A DNA stretch of 6,410 nt, taken from contig JAGAAA010000088.1 of assembly GCA_017615495.1 (NCBI GenBank), positions 1 through 6,410 of the forward strand, given 5' to 3'. The notes below the pieces were generated by a model. The model did no database searches. It worked only from the letters and a program-made list of their open reading frames with translations, and was not told where the DNA came from. The DNA comes from Clostridia bacterium. Lineage in GTDB: Bacteria; Bacillota; Clostridia; Christensenellales; CAG-1252. Position 1 is the first letter of the stretch. Each line of letters opens with the position of its first letter. Below, one piece after another: positions 1 to 5,816 of this stretch. A program made the translations under genes and the position numbers.

Positions 1-588
1 ATTTCCACCTTGCACGGCGTTGAAAAGGCAAAGGGCAAGGATTACATCAAAAATTGGGTGTGCGTGATCGGCGACAGCACCTTCCTGCATACCGGCGTCA
101 ACAGCCTGATCAACTCGGCGTACAACAAGAGCAGCGGCACCGTCGTCATTCTCGACAACCGCACCACCGGCATGACCGGTCACCAAGAGCACGCCGCCAC
201 GGGCAAGAACCTCAAGGGCGAGCCCGCTCCCGCCATCGATCTTACCGCGCTTTGTCACGCGATCGGCGTGAACAGGGTCACCACCGTGGACGCCTTCGAC
301 CGTGAAAAACTCGCCGCGGTCTTGAAGGAAGAAACGCAGGCGGACGAGCTTTCCGTCGTCATTTGCCGCGCTCCGTGCGCTCTGTTGAAAGGGCAAGTTT
401 TCAAGTACAAAGTTTTTGCCGACAGTGATAAGTGCATCGGTTGCGGCGCCTGCATCACTTGCGGTTGCCCGGCGCTTTCCAAGGACGGCAAAAAGGCAAA
501 GATCAACCCCGAAATGTGCAACGGCTGCGGCCTTTGCGAGTCCTTCTGCAAATTCGGCGCGTTGGAGAAGAGGGAGGTAATCAAATGA
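1..588 (+). CDS. iorA: Indolepyruvate:ferredoxin oxidoreductase alpha subunit, C-terminal part (5' end outside window)
   Basis: Catalytic subunit of the thiamine diphosphate enzyme that oxidatively decarboxylates arylpyruvates (indolepyruvate, phenylpyruvate, hydroxyphenylpyruvate) to arylacetyl-CoA, giving CO2 and reduced ferredoxin in the cytoplasm. The frame is open from base 1, and the roughly 195 residues seen are about the last third of a family that is usually near 580-650 aa. The TPP-binding stretch is visible: GDSTFLHTG (GDS at 70-78) followed by LDNRTTGMTG (DN at 154-159). The C-terminal ferredoxin domain has two Cys clusters, the first with Cys codons at 433, 442, 451, 460 and 466 and ending CP, the second CNGCGLCESFC (codons 517, 526, 535, 547). 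The stop TGA overlaps the iorB start by 4 nt (ATGA), so coupled translation is likely. A TTG at 10 is not the start, because the family homology continues upstream. Assignment to IorA rather than another 2-oxoacid oxidoreductase rests on the fused C-terminal ferredoxin domain plus the adjacent iorB and paaK. Confidence 0.93.
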   Translation: MSTLHGVEKAKGKDYIKNWVCVIGDSTFLHTGVNSLINSAYNKSSGTVVILDNRTTGMTGHQEHAATGKNLKGEPAPAIDLTALCHAIGVNRVTTVDAFDREKLAAVLKEETQADELSVVICRAPCALLKGQVFKYKVFADSDKCIGCGACITCGCPALSKDGKKAKINPEMCNGCGLCESFCKFGALEKREVIK

Positions 589-1151
589 GCACCAATATCA
601 TGATCGTAGGCGTGGGCGGCCAAGGCACCCTTCTTACCAGCCGCATTTTGGGCGGCATCGCCATTGAAAAAGGTTACGACGTCAAGCTTTCCGAAGTGCA
701 CGGCATGGCGCAGCGCGGCGGTAGCGTGGTCACCTTCGTGCGTTACGGCGACTGCGTGCGCGAACCCATCGTGGAAGAAGGGCAGGCGGACGTCCTCATC
801 GCGTTCGAGCGCTTGGAAGCGGCCCGTTATCATCACTTTTTGAAGCCGGGCGGCGTCCTCATCGTAAACGACGTCGTCATCGAGCCCATTACGGTAATTT
901 CGGGCGCGACCACGTACCCCACGGACGTTTTGGACAGCCTTGAAGGCAAGTACAACATCGTCAAGGTGGACGCCAACAAGATCGCGGCGGAAGTGGGCAA
1001 TCAACGCGTTTTCAACACCGTAGTTTTGGGCGTCGCGGCGCGCCATATGGACGTGGAAAAGGACGTTTGGCTCAAAGTGATCGAAAACACCGTTCCTCCC
1101 AAGACGGTGGAGATCAACAAAAAGGCATTTTTGACCGGACTCGGTGAATAA
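585..1151 (+). CDS. iorB: Indolepyruvate:ferredoxin oxidoreductase beta subunit
   Basis: Partner subunit of IorA, 188 aa, belonging to the pyruvate/ketoisovalerate oxidoreductase gamma-domain family; this is the usual IorB length. Near the N terminus it has the glycine-rich GVGGQG (residues 9-14) and the family signature SEVHGMAQRGGSV (36-48), with FE at 74-75 and NTVVLG towards the C terminus. The ATG at 585 was chosen because AGGGAGG (571-577) lies 7 nt upstream and because the homology begins directly with it. A longer open frame running upstream to 432 overlaps iorA and shows no family resemblance. It overlaps iorA by 4 nt and ends with tandem in-frame TAA TAA stops (1149-1154). The complex is expected to be cytoplasmic and oxygen sensitive. 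Which arylpyruvate it prefers cannot be told from sequence. Confidence 0.93.
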   Translation: MSTNIMIVGVGGQGTLLTSRILGGIAIEKGYDVKLSEVHGMAQRGGSVVTFVRYGDCVREPIVEEGQADVLIAFERLEAARYHHFLKPGGVLIVNDVVIEPITVISGATTYPTDVLDSLEGKYNIVKVDANKIAAEVGNQRVFNTVVLGVAARHMDVEKDVWLKVIENTVPPKTVEINKKAFLTGLGE

Positions 1152-1166
1152 TAAGAGGAGAAACTT

Positions 1167-2465
1167 ATGATTTGGAATGAAAAAATGGAAACGATGAGCC
1201 GCGAGGAAATGCGCGCTCTCCAATCGGAACGCCTTGCCGCGACGGTCAAAAGGGTGTATGAAAACGTCCCCGCGTACCGCGCCAAGATGGACGCCATCGG
1301 CTTGAAGCCGGAAGACATCAAAAGCGTGGACGACATCACCAAGCTTCCCTTCACCACAAAGGCGGACCTTCGCGACAATTACCCGTTCGGCTTGTTTGCC
1401 GTGCCGCAGGACGACATCGTGCGCGTGCACGCTTCCTCGGGCACCACGGGCAAACCCACCGTCGTCGGTTACACCGCCAAGGATATCGAAATGTGGTCGG
1501 AATGCGTGGCGCGTTGTATGACCATGGCGGGCATCACCAAAAAGGACATCGTCCAAGTGGCTTACGGTTACGGTCTCTTTACCGGCGGTCTCGGCGCGCA
1601 TTACGGCGCGGAACATATCGGCGCAACCACCGTACCGATGGGCACCGGCAACACGCAAAAGCTCGTCACCTTGATGAAGGATTTCGGTGCGACGGCGATC
1701 GCCTGCACTCCCTCTTACCTCCTGCATATCTCCGAGGTCATGAAGGAAAGCGGCGACCTCAGCCAGATCAAGCTCAAAGCCGCGGTTTGCGGCGCGGAGC
1801 CCTGGACGGAAGAAATGCGCCTTCAAATCGAAAAGAACCTCAACATCCACGCGCACGACATCTACGGCTTGTCCGAAGTGATGGGCCCGGGCGTCGCTTG
1901 CGATTGCGAGTATCACGAAGGATTGCACGTTTGCGAGGATTACTTCATCCCCGAGATCATCTCGCCCACCACGTTGGAACCGGTGGCTCCCGGCGAAACG
2001 GGCGAACTTGTGTTCACCACCATTTCCAAAGAGGGCTTGCCGCTCATCCGTTACCGCACGCGTGACCTTACTTCCATCACCTACGACAAGTGCAAATGCG
2101 GCAGGACCACTTGCCGTATCAGCCGCTTCAAGGGCAGGTCGGACGATATGCTCATCATCCGCGGCGTAAACGTCTTCCCCTCGCAGGTGGAAGAAGCGCT
2201 TTTGTCCATCGACGGCGTCAGCCCGCATTACCTCATCATCGTGGACCGCGTCAACAACCTCGACACCCTTGAGATCATGGTGGAAGTGGACGGCAAGTTC
2301 TTCAGCGATGAGATCAAAGGCCTTGAAGCCTTGTCCGTCAAGATAGGCAAGGCAGTGCAACAAATGATCGGCTTGAACGCTAAGATCAAGTTGGTCGAAC
2401 CCCGTACCATCGAGCGCAGCATGGGCAAAGCCGTGCGCGTCAACGACAAACGTAAATTGATTTAA
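1167..2465 (+). CDS. paaK: Phenylacetate-CoA ligase (AMP-forming, ANL superfamily)
   Basis: Activates phenylacetate or a related arylacetate with ATP and CoA to the CoA thioester, AMP and PPi. At 432 aa it has the usual PaaK length. Motifs in order: phosphate-binding loop SSGTTGKPT (90-98), YGLSE (233-237), RYRTRD (295-300, with the ribose-binding Asp), GRSDDMLIIRGVNVFPSQVE (323-342) marking the hinge into the small C-terminal domain, and the GKAVRV stretch with the probable catalytic Lys420. Cysteines at 245, 247, 256 and 309, 311, 316 could hold a metal; that is inference. AGGAG (1156-1160) sits 6 nt before the ATG, and the gap from iorB is 15 nt. Pairing with iorAB is common in anaerobes and supports an arylacetate substrate. 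The enzyme could salvage arylacetates in the forward direction. The exact acid (phenyl-, hydroxyphenyl- or indoleacetate) is not visible. Confidence 0.91.
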   Translation: MIWNEKMETMSREEMRALQSERLAATVKRVYENVPAYRAKMDAIGLKPEDIKSVDDITKLPFTTKADLRDNYPFGLFAVPQDDIVRVHASSGTTGKPTVVGYTAKDIEMWSECVARCMTMAGITKKDIVQVAYGYGLFTGGLGAHYGAEHIGATTVPMGTGNTQKLVTLMKDFGATAIACTPSYLLHISEVMKESGDLSQIKLKAAVCGAEPWTEEMRLQIEKNLNIHAHDIYGLSEVMGPGVACDCEYHEGLHVCEDYFIPEIISPTTLEPVAPGETGELVFTTISKEGLPLIRYRTRDLTSITYDKCKCGRTTCRISRFKGRSDDMLIIRGVNVFPSQVEEALLSIDGVSPHYLIIVDRVNNLDTLEIMVEVDGKFFSDEIKGLEALSVKIGKAVQQMIGLNAKIKLVEPRTIERSMGKAVRVNDKRKLI

Positions 2466-2479
2466 AAGGAGGAAACACT

Positions 2480-2911
2480 ATGCAAGCGAAACAGTTATCG
2501 GTTTTTATTGAAAACAGAGAAGGCAGGTTGGACGAAGTTCTTGCGGTCATCAAGGCGGCAAACGTCAATATTATGTCCCTCAGCTTGGCTGATACCAGCG
2601 AATACGGGCTTCTTCGCCTGATCGTCAGCGATCCCGCTAAGGCGGACGCGGCGCTTAAGGCAAACGGCTTTTCTTCGATGCTCACCGACGTCTTGGTCGT
2701 GCGCCTCGACAACAAAGTCGGCAGTTTGCAGTCTTTCCTTGCGGCTCTTGCCAAAACCGACATCAACCTCGAATATATGTACGGCTTGACCATTGAGAAG
2801 GAGGGCAAGGCTTCCCTCGTGATCAAGGCGTCCGATTTCCAAAAGGCTTCCGCCATTCTTCTGAAGTCCGGCGCGGAGCTTTTGACGGCGGAGGAGATCG
2901 CAAAACTCTGA
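2480..2911 (+). CDS. Tandem ACT-domain protein
   Basis: A 143-aa protein made of two ACT domains in tandem, roughly residues 4-66 and 71-136, and nothing else. ACT domains bind amino acids at domain interfaces. Here the two turn regions NREGRLDEV (12-20) and DNKVGSL (77-83) sit where ACT domains carry the ligand-contacting loop after the first strand, the Gly of each (15, 81) being typical. There is no DNA-binding, kinase or catalytic segment and no signal peptide, so it is probably a cytoplasmic stand-alone sensor or an accessory regulatory subunit. Such ACT-only proteins are often encoded directly after iorAB-paaK, which suggests an aromatic amino acid ligand; this is inference. AGGAGG (2467-2472) lies 7 nt before the ATG. 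The gap from paaK is 14 nt, and only 1 nt separates its TGA from the next start. Confidence 0.9.
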   Translation: MQAKQLSVFIENREGRLDEVLAVIKAANVNIMSLSLADTSEYGLLRLIVSDPAKADAALKANGFSSMLTDVLVVRLDNKVGSLQSFLAALAKTDINLEYMYGLTIEKEGKASLVIKASDFQKASAILLKSGAELLTAEEIAKL

Positions 2912-2912
2912 T

Positions 2913-3734
2913 ATGATCATCGACTTTCACGCCCACGCATTCCCGGACGCTTTAGCGGAGCGTTCGGTCGCCTATCTCGCGGCAAAAGCAAACATCGAGC
3001 ATTATTCGGACGGCACCGTCCGCGGTCTTGCCGAGGCGGCAAGCAAGGTCAAAACCGACGTCGCCCTCGTTCTTCCCGTCGTGACCAAGCCGTCGCAATT
3101 TCGTTCGGTAAACGCCTTTGCAAAGCGCATCAACGACGGGGAATTCGATTCCTGTGGGGTGCGTCTTCGTTCCTTTGGCGGCATCCATCCGGACAGCGAC
3201 AACGTGGAAGGGGAACTTGAAGAGATCAAGGCGATGGGCTTAAAAGGGGTCAAGATCCATCCGGATTACCAACAGACCTTCATCGACGACGCCAAAAACC
3301 TGCGCATCATCGAAAAGGCAAAGGAGCTTGGACTTCTGGTTTCGGTGCACGCCGGGCTGGACCTCGGCTTCCCCGATTGCACCCATTGCACGCCCGTTCG
3401 CGCCAAAAACATGCTTCGCCTGACCGGCGCGGACAACGTGATCCTCGCGCATATGGGCGGCTTTGATATGTGGCAAGAGGTCTTTGACCTCTTAGTCGGT
3501 GAAAAAGTGCGTTTCGACACCGGCGTCGTCGCGCGCTATATGGACAAGACTCTCGCCGCAAAGATCATTCGCGCGCACGGCGCGGACAAAGTGCTGTTTG
3601 CGACGGATACGCCGTGGGCAAGCTACGAGGATAGTTATAATTTCGTCGCGTCGCTTGACTTGACGGAAGAGGAAAAGAAACGAATTTTGGGCTTGAACGC
3701 CGCAAAATTATTGGGGATAGAATATGATCTGTAA
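2913..3734 (+). CDS. Amidohydrolase-2 family metal-dependent TIM-barrel enzyme
   Basis: A 273-aa cytoplasmic enzyme of the amidohydrolase_2 (COG2159-like) family, which contains hydrolases and also metal-dependent decarboxylases such as ACMSD. The family metal ligands are visible: HxH at residues 6 and 8 (DFHAH), His146 in SVHAG, His180 in LAHMGG, and the barrel-end Asp232 in FATDTPW. KGVKIHPDYQ (111-120) is also typical. The start at 2913 is forced by the HxH lying just five residues in. The GGAGGAG at 2890-2896 is 16 nt upstream, which is far, so initiation is probably coupled to termination of the ACT gene 1 nt before. The end overlaps the aminotransferase gene by 11 nt. The substrate is unknown. 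The operon suggests an aromatic amide, ester or carboxylate, but nothing in the sequence proves it. Confidence 0.88.
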   Translation: MIIDFHAHAFPDALAERSVAYLAAKANIEHYSDGTVRGLAEAASKVKTDVALVLPVVTKPSQFRSVNAFAKRINDGEFDSCGVRLRSFGGIHPDSDNVEGELEEIKAMGLKGVKIHPDYQQTFIDDAKNLRIIEKAKELGLLVSVHAGLDLGFPDCTHCTPVRAKNMLRLTGADNVILAHMGGFDMWQEVFDLLVGEKVRFDTGVVARYMDKTLAAKIIRAHGADKVLFATDTPWASYEDSYNFVASLDLTEEEKKRILGLNAAKLLGIEYDL

Positions 3735-4914
3735 TGAAAAAATGTATGCACTCGGGGCAAAACGCTCCGTCATAAGAGAACTGTTTGAGTACGGCAAGAT
3801 GCGCAAGGCCGCAGTGGGGGAGGAAAACGTCTTTGACTTCAGCCTCGGCAACCCCAGCGTGCCCGCGCCCGCGGAGGTCAAGGACACCTTGATCGATCTG
3901 CTTTCCACCGAAAGCCCGGTCGCCATCCACGGCTACACCTCCGCGCAGGGGGATAAGGGCACCCGCGACGTTATTGCCAAGCATTACGAAGAGGAGTTCG
4001 GCTTTGCTTTGGACTCCGATTTGATGTATATGACCTGCGGGGCGGCGGCTTCTCTTACCATCACCTTAAACGCCATCGTAAAAGACCCGACGGACGAAGT
4101 GATCGCTTTTGCGCCGTTCTTCCCCGAGTACCGCGTCTTTGCGGAAAAGGCGGGGGCAAAGCTCGTCGTTTGCCCGCCCGCGGATGGGTTGGAACTCAAC
4201 GTGGAAGCCTTCCGCGCTCTTCTTAACAAAAACACCCGCGCCGTCATCATCAATTCGCCAAACAATCCTTCCGGCGTGGTTTACCCGGAAGAGCAAGTTA
4301 AGGCGATCGCCGCCGCGCTGATGCATGCGGAAGACGATTTTGGCACCACGATCTATTTGATCTCGGACGAACCCTATCGCGCTCTCGTTTTCGACGGCAA
4401 AAAGGCGACGTGCTTTCCCAAATACTACGACGACACCGTCGTTTGCTACTCTTATTCCAAATCGCTCTCCCTCCCCGGCGAGAGGATCGGCTACATTGCC
4501 GTTTCCCCTTTGGCGTCTGAGAAGCAGGAGCTTTACCTTGCCGTATGCGGCGCAGGCCGCGCCCTCGGCTACGTTTGCGCGCCCGCCTTGTTCCAACGCC
4601 TCGTTAAAGAGTGCGACGGCTTGACCGCCGACGTAAACGTCTACCGTGAGAACAGGGATATTCTCTATTCCGCGCTGACCGAAATGGGCTTTACCTGCGC
4701 TTATCCTTCCGGTGCGTTCTACTTGTTCGTCAAGGCGCCCTCCGGCGACGGCAACGAGTTTTCGGAGGAGGCAAAGAAGTACGACATTCTGGTCGTGCCG
4801 TCCGACAGTTTCGGGTGCGAAGGGTACGTGCGCATCGCGTATTGCGTTTCAACGGACTTGATCCGCCGCAGTTTGCCGGCGTTCCGGGCACTGGCGGCGA
4901 AATACTTTCGCTAA
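3724..4914 (+). CDS. PLP-dependent aminotransferase, class I/II (aspartate/aromatic aminotransferase type)
   Basis: A 396-aa fold-type I aminotransferase of usual length. Visible motifs: GNPSVPAP near residue 42, the substrate/PLP-region segment SPNNPSG (178-184), SDEPY (214-218, Asp215 against the pyridine nitrogen and Tyr218), the Schiff-base Lys246 in SYSKSLSLPGERIG with the phosphate-binding Arg254, and a C-terminal GYVRIAYC whose Arg should hold the substrate carboxylate. The start overlaps the amidohydrolase end by 11 nt, with only a weak GGGG at 3713-3716 as ribosome binding site; ATG 3742 (Met7) is a possible alternative. It ends with tandem TAA TAA (4912-4917). In this operon it plausibly interconverts aromatic amino acids and arylpyruvates with 2-oxoglutarate, feeding or draining IorAB. 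Automatic annotation would probably call it aspartate aminotransferase; specificity is not settled by sequence. Confidence 0.9.
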   Translation: MICNEKMYALGAKRSVIRELFEYGKMRKAAVGEENVFDFSLGNPSVPAPAEVKDTLIDLLSTESPVAIHGYTSAQGDKGTRDVIAKHYEEEFGFALDSDLMYMTCGAAASLTITLNAIVKDPTDEVIAFAPFFPEYRVFAEKAGAKLVVCPPADGLELNVEAFRALLNKNTRAVIINSPNNPSGVVYPEEQVKAIAAALMHAEDDFGTTIYLISDEPYRALVFDGKKATCFPKYYDDTVVCYSYSKSLSLPGERIGYIAVSPLASEKQELYLAVCGAGRALGYVCAPALFQRLVKECDGLTADVNVYRENRDILYSALTEMGFTCAYPSGAFYLFVKAPSGDGNEFSEEAKKYDILVVPSDSFGCEGYVRIAYCVSTDLIRRSLPAFRALAAKYFR

Positions 4915-4964
4915 TAACGACGGGGATAATGGCGGATTAGAGATTATCGGAAATAAATCGCAGG

Positions 4965-5046
4965 GTGAAGTTACGCGTAAACGCGCAGTGAAGTATGACT
5001 TCGTCAAGTGAAGTTGCTGCGCAGTGAAGTTTGCGCCTCGGCGCAA
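4965..5046. repeat. Left hairpin array with GTGAAG(T) linkers
   Basis: Four copies of GTGAAG begin at 4965, 4988, 5008 and 5024, three of them preceded by A and all followed by T. Between or after them are short inverted repeats of different sequence: CGCG (4974-4977) with CGCG (4982-4985); TGAC-TTC-GTCA (4996-5006); the self-complementary CTGCGCAG (5017-5024); and TTGCGC-CTCG-GCGCAA (5031-5046), a perfect 6-bp stem. The linker is the reverse complement of the ACTTCAC linker in the right array, so this group is in inverted orientation. Confidence 0.8.
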
Positions 5047-5100
5047 GTTGTGGATGATGGAGCTGAAAGCGACAACCATAACTGAGAGCGCAAAGCGAAC

Positions 5101-5219
5101 AACTTCACTTTGCAGGCAAAGCGTGCAAAACTTCACTATGAGAGGAACGAATAATTTCACGGCGACAACGTCGCCAATTCACGCGATGTAATCGCAATTC
5201 ACTTATAAGGAGATTATAG
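5101..5219. repeat. Right hairpin array with AACTTCAC/AATTCAC linkers
   Basis: Linker copies lie at 5101-5108 and 5129-5136 (AACTTCAC), 5153-5160 (AATTTCAC), 5176-5182 and 5196-5202 (AATTCAC). Hairpins beside them have unrelated stems: CTTTG-CAGG-CAAAG (5108-5121), GGCGAC-AAC-GTCGCC (5161-5175), GCGAT-GTA-ATCGC (5183-5195) and TATAA-GGAGA-TTATA (5204-5218). The last three units are head to tail with an exact 7-nt linker and run right up to the cyclophilin start codon. Stem sequence varies while pairing is perfect, and the linker is nearly invariant. Confidence 0.85.
5204..5218 (+). promoter_or_regulatory. Ribosome binding site displayed in a hairpin loop before the cyclophilin gene
   Basis: AAGGAG (5207-5212) is a good Shine-Dalgarno sequence 9 nt before ATG 5222. 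It falls within the perfect inverted repeat TATAA-GGAGA-TTATA, with GGAG in the 5-nt loop and AA in the stem; a further U-G pair (5203/5219) is possible. The stem is only A-T pairs, so it should be marginally stable. A temperature or protein effect on initiation is conceivable but is inference. Confidence 0.6.
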
Positions 5220-5221
5220 CA

Positions 5222-5737
5222 ATGAGCAATTATGTCAAAACAAATGACGTCACAAACTACGTTCAAATCACCATGGAGTCCGGCAAGAGCATAGTCATCA
5301 AGCTTGACCCGGAAAACGCGCCCATCACCGTCCGCAACTTTCAAAAGTTGGTGGGGGAAGGCTTTTACAACGGCCTCATCTTTCACCGCGTGATCGCGGG
5401 ATTTATGGTGCAGGGCGGCGACCCCACCGGTACCGGTATGAGCGGCAGCAAGGATAAGATCAAAGGCGAGTTTTTGATGAACGGCGTGCGCAACACCCTT
5501 TCGCACAAGCGCGGCGTCATTTCCATGGCGCGCACCAACGTGCCGGACAGCGCGTCTTCGCAGTTTTTCATCTGCCACGCGGACGCAACCTTCCTTGACG
5601 GGCAATACGCCGCCTTCGGTAAGGTGGTGGAAGGCATCGACGCCGTGGATGAGATCGCGGCGGCGCCCACCGACAGGATGGACAAGCCCCTCAAGGATCA
5701 ACGCATGAAAGAGGTGTGCTTCGTCAAAATAGGCTAA
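5222..5737 (+). CDS. ppiB: Peptidyl-prolyl cis-trans isomerase, cyclophilin type (cytoplasmic)
   Basis: A single-domain cyclophilin of 171 aa that speeds cis-trans isomerisation of X-Pro bonds during protein folding. Active-site motifs are intact: FHRVIAGFMVQGGD (54-67, with catalytic Arg56 and Gln64), SMAR (101-104), SASSQFFICHAD (110-121), FLDGQYAAFGKV (124-135). The Trp of human cyclophilin A is replaced by Phe124 and the usual active-site His region by QYAAFG, as is common in bacterial forms, so cyclosporin binding is probably weak. It has no signal peptide or lipobox, hence a cytoplasmic PpiB-like protein; the symbol follows that type and is not proof of orthology. The start is fixed by AAGGAG 9 nt upstream inside a hairpin. 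It stands alone between two hairpin-rich gaps and has no evident functional link to the operon before it. Confidence 0.93.
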   Translation: MSNYVKTNDVTNYVQITMESGKSIVIKLDPENAPITVRNFQKLVGEGFYNGLIFHRVIAGFMVQGGDPTGTGMSGSKDKIKGEFLMNGVRNTLSHKRGVISMARTNVPDSASSQFFICHADATFLDGQYAAFGKVVEGIDAVDEIAAAPTDRMDKPLKDQRMKEVCFVKIG

Positions 5738-5750
5738 AATGAAGCGGTTT

Positions 5751-5765
5751 GGCACCTTTGGTGCC
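5751..5765. other. Hairpin after the cyclophilin gene
   Basis: GGCACC-TTT-GGTGCC is a perfect 6-bp stem with a 3-nt loop, 13 nt after the stop codon. It is followed by TATTGACTTT and not a T run, so as an intrinsic terminator it is weak. It may attenuate transcription or stabilise the 3' end of the cyclophilin mRNA. Its shape (short stem, pyrimidine triloop closed by C-G) matches hairpins in the neighbouring arrays. Confidence 0.6.
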
Positions 5766-5767
5766 TA

Positions 5768-5796
5768 TTGACTTTCTCCCTCTCTTATGGTAGAGT
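5768..5796 (+). promoter_or_regulatory. Probable sigma-A type promoter with extended -10, for the lipid kinase gene
   Basis: TTGACT (5768-5773, 5 of 6 to consensus) is followed by a 17-nt spacer and TAGAGT (5791-5796, 4 of 6). TG at 5788-5789 makes an extended -10. The following A-rich stretch (5797-5803) is a suitable start region. Transcription from about 5802-5805 would give a leader of roughly 205 nt before ATG 6009. Confidence 0.68.
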
Positions 5797-5816
5797 AAAA
5801 AAACAAGGGATCGATC

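Larger units (their letters stand above)
1..4914 (+). other. Probable operon: iorA-iorB-paaK-ACT-amidohydrolase-aminotransferase
   Basis: Six consecutive + strand genes have junctions of -4, +15, +14, +1 and -11 nt. No promoter-like or terminator-like element could be seen between them. The promoter lies upstream of the window. No canonical intrinsic terminator (GC stem followed by a T run) follows the last gene. A weak AT stem (GATAAT 4925-4930 with ATTATC 4943-4948) and the hairpin array at 4965 onward are the only structures there, so read-through into the cyclophilin gene is possible. Confidence 0.8.
4915..5221. other. 307-nt gene-free gap filled with hairpins
   Basis: No credible coding region is present on either strand. 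From 4918 to 4964 there is only a weak AT-rich inverted repeat. The rest is two oppositely oriented groups of linker-plus-hairpin units (4965-5046 and 5101-5219) flanking a middle segment (5047-5100). In the middle segment GTTGT (5047-5051) can pair with ACAAC (5072-5076), and CGC-AAA-GCG occurs at 5089-5097. I could not find a convincing promoter for the cyclophilin gene here. Confidence 0.75.

Noticed and set aside
255..2363. A 702-codon open frame on the - strand opposite iorA, iorB and paaK
   Set aside because: Its translation is His/Arg/Asp-rich with no recognisable domain. The + strand genes there are certain from their motifs. Long antisense frames are expected when the third codon positions are GC rich.
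4918..4950. Terminator of the ior operon at the GATAAT/ATTATC inverted repeat
   Set aside because: The stem is only 6 A-T-rich pairs with a 12-nt loop and no T run.
5138..5191. A 17-codon mini-ORF ahead of the cyclophilin gene
   Set aside because: It has no ribosome binding site, and its codons are simply the repeat linkers and hairpins.
4965..5219. A CRISPR-like array (constant units with variable spacers)
   Set aside because: The constant part is only 6-9 nt, the variable parts are themselves palindromic and 11-16 nt long, and orientation flips midway. No cas gene is in view.
5105..5755. A 216-codon open frame on the - strand across the cyclophilin gene
   Set aside because: It is the antisense of a clear cyclophilin, runs through hairpin repeats at one end and has no family resemblance.
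5739..5771. A 10-codon mini-ORF just after the cyclophilin stop
   Set aside because: It is too short, made of the hairpin itself, and has no ribosome binding site.
5751..5780. Intrinsic terminator of the cyclophilin gene
   Set aside because: The stem is good but no T run follows; the next bases form the -35 region of a promoter. It is listed only as a hairpin.
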